From positions 62,001 through 126,000 of the forward strand of contig NZ_NSLI01000001.1 of assembly GCF_002288825.1 (NCBI RefSeq): DNA of 64,000 nucleotides, in the 5' to 3' direction. This stretch comes from Sphingomonas lenta (GTDB lineage Bacteria > Pseudomonadota > Alphaproteobacteria > Sphingomonadales > Sphingomonadaceae). Every line of letters begins with the position of its first letter. The stretch's first letter is position 1. Shown here piece after piece: positions 16,311 through 27,224 of the stretch. The translations under genes and the position numbers were made by a program. A model generated the notes under the pieces. The model made no database searches, had not been told where the DNA came from, and worked only from the letters and a program-made list of their open reading frames with translations.

Positions 16311-17327
16311 TCACGCAAGATCGGCCGTCGCGTGACGCCGAAACTCGAGCGTCGCGCGCGTACCGGGCGGGCCCGACCATTTCAGCGCGCCGCCGAGTTG
16401 CTGCGCCAGCGCGCGCAGCAGGCGTGAGCCGGTGCCCGCCGGCCCCGCTTCCGCAGGGTCGGCCCGCCCGATCCCGTCATCGGCGACCTCCAGGAACAGG
16501 CAGTCGTCCCGCCGCTCCAGGCGCACGGCCACCGTTCCGGCACGGTCGTCGGGAAAGGCGTATTTGAGCGCGTTCTGCACCAGCTCGTTGACGATCAGGC
16601 CGACGTTCACCGCCTCCGTCGGGTCGAGCTCGACCGGGTCGGCGTAGACGCGCAGCGCGATCGGGCGCAGGCCGACCAGCGTCGCGCGCAGGTCGCCGCA
16701 CAGGTCCGATAGGAAGCGGTCGGCCGGGACCGCGGTGGCGTCGTCGCGCAGCTGGAGCTGGTCGTAGACCCGGCCCAGCATGCCGAGCCGCCACGCCGCC
16801 TGGTCGAGCGCCGCCTTGGCCTCGTCGAGCGTTCCGGCGCGCCGCGCCGCGATGTCCAGCACGCCGACGACCGATTGCAGGTGGTTCTTGATGCGGTGGT
16901 TTATGTCGGCGAGCAGCAGCGCCTTTTGGACGTCGGCCGATTGCAGCGCCTGGCTCTTCCGTTCCAGCTCCTCCACCGTATGGCGCAGCGCTTCGATGAC
17001 CGCCGCCACGAGCAGGCCCGACAGCGTGAAGGCCGCCAGCGCGACGAGCTGGTCGAGATCGGCGATCTCGAAGCTCCCGCGCGGGGTCACGAAGAAGTAG
17101 AGCGCGAGCCCGGCGGAGAGGAACGTCGCGACGAAGCCCGAGCCGCGGTCGAACACGAACGACGTGACGATGACGCCGGGGATGAACCACAGGTAAGGGA
17201 CCGTCTGCACGCCGGTCGCCAGTCGCAGACCGAACTCGATGAACACGACGGCCGCGCTGAGCAGCCATCGCGCCCAGATCGGCAGGCCGCGCAACGGCTT
17301 GAAGCGGCGGATGGCGTCGACGAACAT
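16311..17327 (-). CDS. Sensor histidine kinase, DUF4118 plus HisKA_2 type
   Basis: A 338-residue membrane kinase. Four predicted helices within residues 20-115 match the DUF4118 module of KdpD-type sensors. They are followed by a coiled segment and the H-box ALLLADINHRIKNHLQSVV with phosphoaccepting His144, characteristic of HisKA_2/HWE-like kinases. The ATPase domain shows the N-box LIVNELVQNALKYAF and G-box VADDGIGRADPA. No response regulator is adjacent; such kinases in alphaproteobacteria often feed the PhyR-EcfG general stress pathway, which is inference only. It converges with the DUF805 gene. Confidence 0.88.
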   Translation of the reverse strand: MFVDAIRRFKPLRGLPIWARWLLSAAVVFIEFGLRLATGVQTVPYLWFIPGVIVTSFVFDRGSGFVATFLSAGLALYFFVTPRGSFEIADLDQLVALAAFTLSGLLVAAVIEALRHTVEELERKSQALQSADVQKALLLADINHRIKNHLQSVVGVLDIAARRAGTLDEAKAALDQAAWRLGMLGRVYDQLQLRDDATAVPADRFLSDLCGDLRATLVGLRPIALRVYADPVELDPTEAVNVGLIVNELVQNALKYAFPDDRAGTVAVRLERRDDCLFLEVADDGIGRADPAEAGPAGTGSRLLRALAQQLGGALKWSGPPGTRATLEFRRHATADLA

Positions 17328-17474
17328 GGGCCGGTGGTGGGCGATCCGATCGGGCGGGACCGCTTCTAGGGAGGGCGAGCGGCCTCGCCGGGTCCTTGGG
17401 GCCGCCGCGGACCGGTCGTCAAGCCACTGGACGCGTCCGCCCGCGCTGTGGCAAGGGCCTGACCCGCGACGCGT

Positions 17475-17559
17475 GCGGGCGTGGTGAAATTGGTAGACGC
17501 GCCGGACTCAAAATCCGGTTCCGCAAGGAGTGTCGGTTCGAGCCCGACCGCCCGCACCA
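17475..17559 (+). tRNA. tRNA-Leu (anticodon CAA)
   Basis: An 85-base tRNA including encoded CCA. The acceptor stem GCGGGCG (17475-17481) pairs with CGCCCGC (17549-17555). The anticodon stem CCGGA/TCCGG encloses loop CTCAAAA, giving anticodon CAA. The extra-long variable arm and TTCGAGC T-loop are as expected for class II leucine tRNAs. The stretch 17328-17474 before it shows no gene. Confidence 0.95.
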
Positions 17560-17563
17560 ACCC

Positions 17564-18406
<843 letters not shown>

Positions 18407-18474
18407 GGCGTTTCTCCGGATTAGGCCGCCGGAGAACCGCCGTTAACGCTTCCTGTTCCGGGCGCTAACCTCGA

Positions 18475-21400
18475 TCAGCCCACCGGCGCGTCGAGCACGT
18501 CACGGACCTTGGCGGCGAGCTCCTCCACGGTGAAGGGCTTGCCGATCAGCTCGACGCCCGGATCGAGCGCGCCGTCCCTCGATATGGCGTCGCGGGCGTA
18601 GCCGGTGGTGAAGAGCACGCGCAGGTCGGGGCGGCGGCGGCGCGCTTCCTCGGCCAACTTGGCACCATTCACCTCCGGCATGACGACGTCGGTGAAAAGT
18701 AGAGAGACGTCCGGGTGTGCATCGAGTTGGCGCAGCGCCGCGGCCGCGCCGTCCGCCTCCAGCACGCGATAGCCCAGCTCCGTCAGCGCATCGGTCGAGA
18801 ATTGCCGCACGGCGGGCTCGTCCTCGACGACGAGCACGACGTCCCGGGCGGCGCTCAGCGCGAGGCCGGGTGCGTCGGCCTCGGCGCCCGCGCCGTCCTC
18901 CACGCCCTGATAGCGGGGCAGCCGGATTTCGATGCTGGCGCCACGCCCCGGCTCCGAGCCGATCTCGATCCGGCCGCCCGACTGCTGCACGAAGCCGTAG
19001 ACCTGGCTCAAGCCCAGGCCGGTTCCCTTGCCGACCTCCTTGGTCGTGAAGAACGGATCGAACGCCTTGGCGATCACGTGCGGAGGCATGCCGACGCCCG
19101 TGTCGCTCACGGTGATCACCACCTGATCGTCACCGTCGTTGCGTGTCGCGATCGTCAGGCGCCCGCCGTCAGGCATCGCGTCGCGCGCGTTGACGGCCAA
19201 GTTGAGGATCGCGTTCTCCAGCTGGTTCGGGTCGGCATGGATGCGCCAGAGTCCGGGCTGGAGATCGGCCTCCAGCTGAATGTCCGGGCCGACCGAGTGG
19301 CGGAGCAGGTCGGACATGCCCGCCACCAGCTTGTTCGCGTCGATCGGCTCCGGCCTGAGCGGTTGCTGGCGCGCGAAGGCGAGCAGGCGCTGGGTGAGCT
19401 GCGCGGCGCGGCGCGCACCGTCGGACGCGGCCTCCAGGTAGCGGCGCGCGCGGGGATCGTCGGCGCCGATCCGGCGGCCGAGCAGGTCGAGCGAGCCGAC
19501 CACGACGGCCAGCATGTTGTTGAAGTCGTGCGCGATGCCGCCGGTGAGCTGGCCGACCGCCTCCATCTTCTGGCTTTGGCGGAGCGCGTCGTGCGCCTGC
19601 TCGAGTTCCAGCGTGCGCTCGGCAACGCGCGTTTCCAACGTCTCGTTCGCCTGCTGCACCTGTTGGAACAGCCGCGCATTGTCGATCGCGATCGCGGCCT
19701 GTGCGGCGACGCCGACCATCAGGCGCTCGTGCCGCTCGGTGAAGCGGCCGGGTTCGGGATGGCCGAAGAGGAGCCCGCCCAGCACCTCGCCGCCGCGCGA
19801 CACGACGGGCACGCCCAGATAGCTACGCACGGGCAGGTGGCCCTTGGGCATGCCGCGATGCGGCTCGAATTGACCGTAGCGCGGATCGGCGAGGATATCG
19901 TCGGAGCGGACCACGCCCTCGTTGCGGAAGGTGGGGCCGAACACGCCGGTCGCCCGGACGCGGCCGAGCTTCTCGAAGTCGGACCGCTCCGCGCCGGACA
20001 GGGTAAAGAGGTAAAGCTGCTCGCCCGTCTCATCGAGGATGTTGTGGAAATAGGCGCCGAACTTCGCGCCCGTCAGCTCGACGCCGGCGTCGGTGACCAT
20101 CTGGACCAGCCGTTCGAGGTCGAGCTCGCCCGCGAGCGCGCGGCCGACGCGGTTCAGCGTCTCGAGCGTGCGCGTCTCCTCGAGCAGCGCGGCTTCGGCT
20201 TGCGCGCGCTCGACCGCGTCCCAGGTGCGCTCGGCGACAGCCTGGATCAGCTCCACCTCGGCGTCCGACCAGCGGCGCGGCTCGGCCGCGTGGACGTTGA
20301 GCGTGGCGCGGAGCTTGCCCGCGCGGATCAGCGGCACCACGACCATCGCGCGCACGCCGAGCTCGCGCCACGCCGCCGTCGCGCGCGGGTCGCCGCGCTC
20401 GTCCGTGTCCACGTCGTCTATCACGGCGGTGCGCCCCGCGCGCGCCTCCGCCAGCAGCACAGGGTCGGCGACGTCGAACGGCGCGACCACGCCGGCCAGG
20501 CTCGTCACCTCCGGGCCGCTGGTCCAATCGCGTGGAACGCGCGTGACCCGCTGATCCATGTCGATCTCGCCAAAGGCGATGCGGGCGACGCCCAGTTGTC
20601 GGCCGAGGAGCTCCGTCGAGGTCGCGACGGCGGCGATCGGGTCGGGCGCGCCGCGGAGCCGATCGGAAAGGTCGAGCAGGAAGCGCTCGCGGTCCTCCGA
20701 CGAGCGGCGCTGATCCTGTGCGACCTTGCGGTCGTGGATGTCGCGGGTGCTGCCGTACCACTTGACGATGCGGCCCTGATCGTCGCGGCGCGGGAAAGCG
20801 CGCGAGTGCATCCAGCGATAGGTGCCGTCGAGCATCTTGACGCGATGCTCGATGTCATAGGGCTCGCCGGTGGCGACGGAGCGGGCCCAGACATCGAAGG
20901 TGCGCTGGCGGTCGTCGAGGTGGAGGCCTTGCGCCCAGCTATCGCCGAGGCCGGTCGTGCCCGTCCACTCGAACCAGCGCCGGTTGACGCGGTCGAGTTG
21001 ACCGTCGGGCGCCGAGGTCCAGCTCGTCTGCGGGTCGAGCTCGATCGCGTGGCGGTAATGGTCTTCGCTCTCGCGCAACGCTTCTTGTGCGCGGTGAGCG
21101 TCGGTGACGTCGAAACCCTGAACCAGGATGCCGGACACGTCGCCGCGGACGTCGCGTATGGGCTCGAAGACGAAGCTGTGGAAATGCTCGGTCGGTTCGT
21201 CGCTGTCGGGCGAGCGGAATCGCGCGGAGGCGGCGTCGGCGGTGTAGCGCTCGCCGGTCCGGTACACTTGGTCGAGCAGCGTGAAGAAGCCCTGGCCGCG
21301 CACGTCCGGGAACGCTTCGCGGATCGGCTTGCCGACCCAGTCCTGGCTTCCGAAGATACGGCGATGGGCGGCGTTGACGAACTCGACGCGATGCTCGGGC

Positions 21401-21966
21401 CCGCTCAGCGCGATCATGAAGCCGGGCGCCTGCTCGAACATCTCGACGAAGCGGCGGCCTTCGGAGGCGACGCGGCGCTCGGCGAGGACGCGCCCCGTCG
21501 TTTCGTGGCACGAGCAGAACATGCCCGCGACCGCGCCCGCGTCGTCGCGGAGCGGCGAATAGGAGAATGTGAACCAGGTCAGCTCGTCCCGGCCGTGCCG
21601 GTTTATGGTGAGCGGCAGGTCCTCGTAGTAGGACGCCTCGCCGGCGAGCGCCTTGTCGATGATGGGCGAGATGTCGGGCCAGATCTCCGCCCAGATCTCG
21701 TCGAACCGCCGCCCGAGCGCGTCGGGGTGCTTGTCGCCCATCAGCTCGGAGTAGACATCGTTGTAAAGGAAGCCGAGCTCCGGCCCCCAGGCGATGAACA
21801 TCGCGAACTTGGACTCGAGCATGAGCGCGACGCCGGCGCGCAGCGACTGGGGCCAAGTATCGGGCGGGCCGAGCGGGGAGCGCGACCAGTCGTGCGTGCG
21901 CATCAGCGCCCCCATCTCGCCGCCGTCGGCGGGAAAGGCGGACGGTTGAACGTCGGCGTCGGTCAT
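18475..21966 (-). CDS. Hybrid sensor histidine kinase with PAS, GAF and receiver domains
   Basis: A 1163-residue soluble kinase without membrane spans. Approximate order: three PAS-like domains (about 30-150, 170-300, 310-430), two GAF domains (about 450-600 and 620-770), a coiled coil, HisKA with His813 in [11 protein letters not shown], HATPase_c with [17 protein letters not shown] and GTGLGLS, and a receiver domain (about 1043-1160) with acidic Asp1049, phosphoacceptor Asp1093 in FTDVVMPE and Lys1143. The first PAS resembles those of blood-light or redox-type sensors but lacks a diagnostic cofactor motif. No cognate output gene lies next to it. The long open frame on the opposite strand is a GC shadow. 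Confidence 0.9.
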   Translation of the reverse strand: MTDADVQPSAFPADGGEMGALMRTHDWSRSPLGPPDTWPQSLRAGVALMLESKFAMFIAWGPELGFLYNDVYSELMGDKHPDALGRRFDEIWAEIWPDISPIIDKALAGEASYYEDLPLTINRHGRDELTWFTFSYSPLRDDAGAVAGMFCSCHETTGRVLAERRVASEGRRFVEMFEQAPGFMIALSGPEHRVEFVNAAHRRIFGSQDWVGKPIREAFPDVRGQGFFTLLDQVYRTGERYTADAASARFRSPDSDEPTEHFHSFVFEPIRDVRGDVSGILVQGFDVTDAHRAQEALRESEDHYRHAIELDPQTSWTSAPDGQLDRVNRRWFEWTGTTGLGDSWAQGLHLDDRQRTFDVWARSVATGEPYDIEHRVKMLDGTYRWMHSRAFPRRDDQGRIVKWYGSTRDIHDRKVAQDQRRSSEDRERFLLDLSDRLRGAPDPIAAVATSTELLGRQLGVARIAFGEIDMDQRVTRVPRDWTSGPEVTSLAGVVAPFDVADPVLLAEARAGRTAVIDDVDTDERGDPRATAAWRELGVRAMVVVPLIRAGKLRATLNVHAAEPRRWSDAEVELIQAVAERTWDAVERAQAEAALLEETRTLETLNRVGRALAGELDLERLVQMVTDAGVELTGAKFGAYFHNILDETGEQLYLFTLSGAERSDFEKLGRVRATGVFGPTFRNEGVVRSDDILADPRYGQFEPHRGMPKGHLPVRSYLGVPVVSRGGEVLGGLLFGHPEPGRFTERHERLMVGVAAQAAIAIDNARLFQQVQQANETLETRVAERTLELEQAHDALRQSQKMEAVGQLTGGIAHDFNNMLAVVVGSLDLLGRRIGADDPRARRYLEAASDGARRAAQLTQRLLAFARQQPLRPEPIDANKLVAGMSDLLRHSVGPDIQLEADLQPGLWRIHADPNQLENAILNLAVNARDAMPDGGRLTIATRNDGDDQVVITVSDTGVGMPPHVIAKAFDPFFTTKEVGKGTGLGLSQVYGFVQQSGGRIEIGSEPGRGASIEIRLPRYQGVEDGAGAEADAPGLALSAARDVVLVVEDEPAVRQFSTDALTELGYRVLEADGAAAALRQLDAHPDVSLLFTDVVMPEVNGAKLAEEARRRRPDLRVLFTTGYARDAISRDGALDPGVELIGKPFTVEELAAKVRDVLDAPVG

Positions 21967-22104
21967 CGTTGAACGACCTCCGCCCGGAACACGCGAACTC
22001 GACCCATCGCCGCCATTCTAGGTCAAGCCGCCGCCGACGCAACGGCGGATCGTTCCACCGGCGCGGCGGGCACGCTAGGGTGCTCGAACAGGAGAGGGGA
22101 TCGG

Positions 22105-23376
22105 ATGAGCGTTGACAGGGGGCGGCTACGCTCGATCGTGGGCGGATCGGCGGGCAATCTGGTCGAGTGGTACGACTGGTACGTCTATTCGGCGTTCACG
22201 CTGTACTTCGCGCCGGTGATCTTTCCGGAGGCGAGCCGGACGGCGCAGCTGTTGCAGGCGGCGGCGATCTTCGCGGTCGGGTTCCTGATGCGGCCGATCG
22301 GGGCCTGGGCGATGGGCGTCTACTCCGACCGACATGGCAGGAAAGCGGGCCTGACGTTGTCTGTCACACTGATGTGCGTCGGCTCGCTCATCATCGCGGT
22401 GACGCCGACCTACGCCGCGGCGGGCGCGGCGGCGCCGGCGATGCTGGTGCTGGCGCGGATGCTACAGGGCCTGAGCGTCGGCGGCGAATATGGGGCTAGC
22501 GCGACCTATTTGTCCGAAATGGCGGGGCGGGAGCGGCGCGGTTACTACGCCAGCTGGCAATATGTGACGCTGATCGGCGGGCAGCTGACCGCGTTGGGCG
22601 TGCTCTTGGTGCTGCAGGCGGTCCTGTCGGAGGCGGAGCTGGAGGCGTGGGGTTGGCGCATCCCGTTCGCGATCGGCGGGCTGCTGGCGGTCGTGGTGTT
22701 CCGCATCCGGCGGGGGCTGCTGGAGACGGAGTCGTTCCGGAACGTGGAGGGCGAGCGGCGTTCAGGCGGCTTACGCCTGTTCCGCGAGCATCCGCGCGAG
22801 GCCTGGACGGTGATGGCGCTGACGGCGGGCGGCACCTTGGCGTTCTACGCCTACACCACGTACATGCAGAAGTTCCTGGTCAACACGAGCGGCTTCGACC
22901 GCGAGACGGCGAGCAGGGTCATGACGGCGGCGCTCGCGCTGTTCGCGGTCGCGCAGCCGGTCGCGGGCGCGCTGTCGGATCGGGTCGGCCGAAAGCCGCT
23001 GCTGGTCGGGTTCGGAGTCATAGGGCTGGTCGGTACCGTGCCGTTGTTCCTGGCGCTGGAGCGGGTGACGAATCCGTGGGTAGCATTCGCGCTGATCGCG
23101 GCGGCGCTGGTGGTGCTGTCGGGGTACACGTCGATCAGCGGGGTGCTGAAGGCGGAGATGTTCCCGGCGCACATCAGGACGCTGGGCGTGGCGCTGCCTT
23201 ACGCGATCTCGAACACGATCTTCGCGGGAACGGCGGAGTTCGTGGCGCTGTGGCTGAAGGAGCAGGGCGTGGAGCGCTGGTTCTACGGCTACGCCACCGC
23301 GATGATCGCGGTGTCGCTGGTGGTGTATCTGAGGATGCCGGATCCAAAGCGGTTCAGCCGGATCGTGGAGGATTGA
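22105..23376 (+). CDS. MFS transporter, metabolite:H+ symporter (MHS) family
   Basis: A 423-residue permease with 12 predicted helices. The MHS signature is clear: GSAGNLVEWYDWYVYSAF in helix 1, RPIGAWAMGVYSDRHGRK in loop 2-3 and GLSVGGEYGAS in helix 4. KgtP, ProP and citrate permeases belong here, so a carboxylate or amino-acid-like solute is likely. A GGAGAGGGG ribosome site precedes the ATG. It converges with the GH97 gene, with a family-D repeat in between. Confidence 0.88.
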   Translation: MSVDRGRLRSIVGGSAGNLVEWYDWYVYSAFTLYFAPVIFPEASRTAQLLQAAAIFAVGFLMRPIGAWAMGVYSDRHGRKAGLTLSVTLMCVGSLIIAVTPTYAAAGAAAPAMLVLARMLQGLSVGGEYGASATYLSEMAGRERRGYYASWQYVTLIGGQLTALGVLLVLQAVLSEAELEAWGWRIPFAIGGLLAVVVFRIRRGLLETESFRNVEGERRSGGLRLFREHPREAWTVMALTAGGTLAFYAYTTYMQKFLVNTSGFDRETASRVMTAALALFAVAQPVAGALSDRVGRKPLLVGFGVIGLVGTVPLFLALERVTNPWVAFALIAAALVVLSGYTSISGVLKAEMFPAHIRTLGVALPYAISNTIFAGTAEFVALWLKEQGVERWFYGYATAMIAVSLVVYLRMPDPKRFSRIVED

Positions 23377-23382
23377 ACTCCT

Positions 23383-23522
23383 ACCCCTCTCCCGTCGGGA
23401 GAGGGGCAAGCCGCGAAGCGGCGCGGGGTGAGGGTGACGTGCACGACGCCAGCCGGTCACCCTCATCCTCACCCTTCCGCCGTGCTTCGCACGGCTCCCT
23501 CCCTCTCCCGGCGGGAGAGGGA
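23383..23522 (+). repeat. Palindromic element, family D copy 1
   Basis: A 140-bp intergenic element: CCCCTCTCCCGTCGGGAGAGGGG at the left, internal GTGAGGGTGAC and its inverse, and a right palindrome CCCTCTCCCGGCGGGAGAGGG. Related elements at 44244-44362 and 60180-60301 differ inside but share the outer hairpins. It lies between two convergent genes and might also act as a bidirectional 3' hairpin. Confidence 0.6.
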
Positions 23523-23532
23523 CTGGAAGAAG

Positions 23533-25602
23533 TTACTGCCGTCCCGCCCTGAACATCACCGCATAGCCGCCGCCCGGCGCCATCGGGATCTCTAGGCGGT
23601 CGCCCTTGCGCACCGTGCGCTTCTCGATCGCGATGTTGTGGCGCGCGGCGGTGCGGTAGTCCGCGCCTTCGCCGTCGCGGTAGATTTCGGCGGTGTAGGT
23701 GCGGCCCTCGTCGAGGAAGTCGAGCGTGACGGGCGCGGTGCGGGGCTGCTCGTCACCGACCGCGCCGAGGAACCAGTTGTCCGAATTGCGATCCTTGCGC
23801 GCGATCGTGACATAGTCGCCGACCTCGCCGTTCAGCACGCGCGTGTCCTGCCAGTCGACGACGACGTCGCGGATGAACTTAAAGGCTTGCGGGTATTTCG
23901 CGTAGTTCTCCGGCGTGTCGGCGGCCATCTGCACGGGCGAGTAGAGCACGACATAGAGCGCCAGCTGCTTGGCGATGGTGGACAGGATGTCGCTGTCGCC
24001 AGAACCCTTGAGGCTGAGCACGCCCGGCGTGAAGTCCATCGGGCCTTCGAGCATGCGGGTGAAGACGAGGTTCGCCTCGTGCTCGGGCGGGTTCTTGCCC
24101 GGCCAGGCGTTGTACTCCATCCCGCGCGAGCCCTCGCGCGCCATCCAGTTCGGGTAAGTGCGGCGGAGACCCGTGTCCTTGATCGGTTCGTGCGCGTCAA
24201 TCGACACCTTGTACTTGGCCGCGGCCTCGAGAACGCGGATGTGGTGGTTCGACATCCACTGGCCCTCGTGCCACTCGCGCTTGACGGTGCCGTCGGGCAT
24301 GCGGCGCTCGAGCTGGCCGGCATCGGCGACATAGCCCGTCTTGACGACGCGCTCGCCATGGTCGGCGGCGAACTTGAACGCGCTGTCGAACTGGTCCTCG
24401 TAGTGGCTGACGGCGCCGCCGGTCTCGTGATGGCCGATCAGGTTGACGCCGCGGCGCTTGGCGTAGGCGGCGAGCGCGTCGGCGTCGAAGTCCTCGGTCG
24501 GGCGGTCGAAATCCATGTCGTTGCCGTTGCCGAACCACTCGCCGTCCCAGCCGACGTTCCAGCCCTCGACCAGCACGCCGGGGATGCGGTTCTTGGCGGC
24601 GAAGTCGATGTAGCGGCGGACATTGGCGTTGGTGGCGCCGTGCTTGGGCCCGCGAGCCCAGGTCCAGTCGCCCTTGATCATGTTCCACCACACGCCGACG
24701 AACTTGCCGGGCTTCACCCAGCTGACGTCGCCCAATTTGTTGGGCTCGTTGAGGTTAAGCATGAGGTGGCTGTGGTACAGGCCGGGCGCGTCGTTCGCGA
24801 TGATGAGCGTGCGCCATGGCGTGTTGAACGGGCCGGCCTTCACGACCTTGGGCTCGCCCGCGCCGGGGGTGAGCTGCGCCTTGAAGCCGTTGGCGTTCTC
24901 GTTCCGAAGCAGCGCCATGGAGGAATAGTCGACCAGCGCGGCCTCGTGGACGGCGACGTGCATGCCGTCCTCCAGCTTCACCGTCATCGGCGTGGCGGCG
25001 GTGCCGACCGCGTTAATCGGCGTGCGGTTGTAGAGATACTCCTCGCGGTTCCAGAGGAAGGCGGGCTTCCAGAACGCCTCGCCGCCGGACGCGAAGTTGA
25101 ACTCGGTCAGCTCCTCGGCGATGTTGGCTTGTCTCAGGTTCGGCTGCTCCGGGAACTCGTAGCGGAAGCCGACGCCGTCGTCCTGCACGCGGAACACCAC
25201 GTCCATGACGCGGCCCAGCGCGCTGGTTTCCATCAGGCGGACGCGCAGCTCGTTGTGGTTCGAGCGGATGGTGCGCCACTCGCCCCAGGGCTGCTCCCAA
25301 GTCTCGTCGCGCGAGGTGCGGGTCGCGTCCGCGATCCGGAGGCCGCGCTCGATCTTGCGCGCGTCGGTGAACAGGAAACCGAGGCGCGAGGGGTTCACGA
25401 CGGTCTTGCCGCCGCGGGCGACGCTGTAGAGCGCGCGGCCGTCGCCGTCCGTGGTGAGCGACACGGTGATCGCGCCGTTGGGCGAGGCGACGGTCTCGAC
25501 GCGCGGACCGGGGGCTTGCGCGCCTTGCGCGACGGTGGGGGTCGCGTCCTGCGCGACGGCGGCGGAGGCGAGGAGGCCGGAGAGGGCGAGGAGATGTTTC
25601 AT
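23533..25602 (-). CDS. Glycoside hydrolase family 97 alpha-glucosidase
   Basis: A 689-residue exported enzyme (signal peptide cut probably after AVAQ near residue 18) related to Bacteroides SusB. The N-terminal beta-sandwich (about 30-270) contains EQPWGEWR; the catalytic barrel begins around KFVGVWWNMIKGDWTW, and carries GHHETGG, SIDAHEPIKDTGLRRTYPNW and EGSRGMEYNAW, with glutamates matching those used by inverting GH97 members. A C-terminal beta domain ends the protein. It is the last gene of the malto-oligosaccharide operon; its ATG overlaps the GH13 stop (TGATG). Likely action: release of glucose from alpha-linked oligosaccharides in the periplasm. Confidence 0.93.
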   Translation of the reverse strand: MKHLLALSGLLASAAVAQDATPTVAQGAQAPGPRVETVASPNGAITVSLTTDGDGRALYSVARGGKTVVNPSRLGFLFTDARKIERGLRIADATRTSRDETWEQPWGEWRTIRSNHNELRVRLMETSALGRVMDVVFRVQDDGVGFRYEFPEQPNLRQANIAEELTEFNFASGGEAFWKPAFLWNREEYLYNRTPINAVGTAATPMTVKLEDGMHVAVHEAALVDYSSMALLRNENANGFKAQLTPGAGEPKVVKAGPFNTPWRTLIIANDAPGLYHSHLMLNLNEPNKLGDVSWVKPGKFVGVWWNMIKGDWTWARGPKHGATNANVRRYIDFAAKNRIPGVLVEGWNVGWDGEWFGNGNDMDFDRPTEDFDADALAAYAKRRGVNLIGHHETGGAVSHYEDQFDSAFKFAADHGERVVKTGYVADAGQLERRMPDGTVKREWHEGQWMSNHHIRVLEAAAKYKVSIDAHEPIKDTGLRRTYPNWMAREGSRGMEYNAWPGKNPPEHEANLVFTRMLEGPMDFTPGVLSLKGSGDSDILSTIAKQLALYVVLYSPVQMAADTPENYAKYPQAFKFIRDVVVDWQDTRVLNGEVGDYVTIARKDRNSDNWFLGAVGDEQPRTAPVTLDFLDEGRTYTAEIYRDGEGADYRTAARHNIAIEKRTVRKGDRLEIPMAPGGGYAVMFRAGRQ

Positions 25603-27224
25603 CAAGCGATCCTTTGCGCGACGAGCGCGCCGTACGGAGGGAAACGCCAGTCGGCGACGCCGTTCACGGCCTCCACCGCGCGCCAGCGGGCGGGCTGGGC
25701 GGGAGCCCAGGCGGCTGGCTCGGCGGACAGGTTGAAGGCGCAGAGCATCGTCTGGTGATCGGCGACGCGCTCGACGACGAGCATCGTGTCGGTCGCCTCG
25801 ACGACGTGGAGGTCGCCCCATAGCAGCGCCGCATGGGCGTGGCGGAGCGCGACGAGGCGGCGGGTGAGGTGGAGGAGCGAGCGCGGGTCGGCTTCCTGCC
25901 GGTCGACCGCGAGGCCCGGGTGGTCGGGGCCGACGGGGAGCCAGGGTTCGGCGTCGGAGAAGCCGAGCTGGGGCCGGTCGCTCGCCCAAGGCATCGGCGT
26001 GCGCGCGCCGTCGCGCGACAGGGTGAGCGGCCAGTTGGCGATCGCCTCCGGGTCCTGCAAGCGCTCATAGGGCACGTCGACCTGGGTCAGGCCCAGCTCC
26101 TCGCCATAGTAGAGGAAGACGTTGCCGCGCAGGCACATGAGCAGCAGCATCTTGGCGCGGGCGAAGGCGTCGCGGTGCTCGGGCTCGATCCAGCGCGAGA
26201 CGGCGCGCGGCGCGTCGTGGTTCTCGAACGCCCAGCTCGGCCAGCCCACCCCCTCCGTCGCGGGCCAGGCGCCGATCGCGTCGGCGACGGTTCCCGGCGT
26301 GAGCGCGGGCGCGTAGAGGAAGTCGAAGCCGTAGGCGCTGTTCAGTCGGCTCTGGCCCGCGGTGTAGAGCTGCATCTCGGCCAACGCGTTGTCGCCGCCG
26401 ACCTCCGCCACGGTGAAGCGGTCGCCGTAGCCGTCGAGGAGCGCGCGCAGGTGCTCCAGGAAGCGCGGGATGTCGTCGTGGCTCTGGTTGTGGATCTTGA
26501 GCTGGAAGTCGAAGGGGCGCGTGCGGACCTTGCCCGTGTCGGGCGCGGGCGGGTTGTCGGTCAGCGCCGGGTCGTGCATCGCGAAGTTGAGCGCGTCGAG
26601 GCGGAAGCCGTCGACGCCGCGGTCGAGCCAGAACTTCGCGGTGTCCAGCAGCTCCTGCTGCACGGCCGGGTGATGGACGTGGAGCTGCGGCTGCTCCTTC
26701 AGAAAGTTGTGCAGGTAGTATTGCCCGCGCCGCGCGTCCCAGGTCCAGGCGGGGCCGCCGAAGACGGACTGCCAGTTGTTGGGCGGGCTGCCGTCGGGCT
26801 TGGCGTCGGCCCAGACATACCAGTCGGCATACGGGTTGTCGCGGCTTCGGCGGCTCTCCTGAAACCAGCGATGCTCGTCGGAGGTGTGGCTGTATACCTG
26901 GTCGATGATCACCCGCAGCCCGAGCTGGTGCGCACGGGCGACGAGGGCGTCGAAGTCGGCGAGCGTGCCGAAGATCGGGTCGACGTCGCGATAGTCGGCG
27001 ACATCGTAGCCGAAGTCCTTCATCGGCGAGGTGAAAAAGGGCGATAGCCAGATCGCGTCCACGCCCAAGGACGCGACGTAATCGAGATGCGCGGTGATGC
27101 CGGGCAGGTCGCCTACGCCGTCGCCGTTCGAGTCGGCGAAGGAGCGCGGGTAGATCTGGTAGGTGACCGCCCCTTTCCACCAGGGGTGGGCGGAAGCGGC
27201 CGCGGTGTCGGGGGCGGTGCTCAT
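25602..27224 (-). CDS. GH13 alpha-glucosidase / oligo-1,6-glucosidase-like
   Basis: A 540-residue GH13 enzyme without signal peptide, so probably cytosolic. The barrel starts WWKGAVTYQIYPRSFADSNG; catalytic residues are Asp210 in GVDGFRLDAL, Glu274 in VAEVGG and Asp337 in FENHDAPR, and the QPQLHVHHP segment is typical of alpha-glucosidases acting on short maltooligosaccharides. It overlaps the preceding amylase gene by 4 bp (ATGA). Place in the pathway: hydrolysis of imported maltose or maltodextrin to glucose, alongside the periplasmic GH97 and amylase. Confidence 0.93.
   Translation of the reverse strand: MSTAPDTAAASAHPWWKGAVTYQIYPRSFADSNGDGVGDLPGITAHLDYVASLGVDAIWLSPFFTSPMKDFGYDVADYRDVDPIFGTLADFDALVARAHQLGLRVIIDQVYSHTSDEHRWFQESRRSRDNPYADWYVWADAKPDGSPPNNWQSVFGGPAWTWDARRGQYYLHNFLKEQPQLHVHHPAVQQELLDTAKFWLDRGVDGFRLDALNFAMHDPALTDNPPAPDTGKVRTRPFDFQLKIHNQSHDDIPRFLEHLRALLDGYGDRFTVAEVGGDNALAEMQLYTAGQSRLNSAYGFDFLYAPALTPGTVADAIGAWPATEGVGWPSWAFENHDAPRAVSRWIEPEHRDAFARAKMLLLMCLRGNVFLYYGEELGLTQVDVPYERLQDPEAIANWPLTLSRDGARTPMPWASDRPQLGFSDAEPWLPVGPDHPGLAVDRQEADPRSLLHLTRRLVALRHAHAALLWGDLHVVEATDTMLVVERVADHQTMLCAFNLSAEPAAWAPAQPARWRAVEAVNGVADWRFPPYGALVAQRIA

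Noticed and set aside
17475-17559. tRNA-Leu as attachment site of a genomic island
   Set aside because: No integrase and no direct repeat of the tRNA 3' end is visible; neighbouring genes are ordinary chromosomal genes.
18715-21972. 1085-codon open frame on the plus strand opposite the hybrid kinase
   Set aside because: It mirrors the kinase gene in a GC-rich genome, has Arg/Gly/Ala-heavy low-complexity translation and no domain; the minus strand carries all expected kinase motifs.
23638-25758. 706-codon plus-strand open frame opposite GH97
   Set aside because: Antisense shadow; GH97 on the minus strand has signal peptide, catalytic motifs and normal length.
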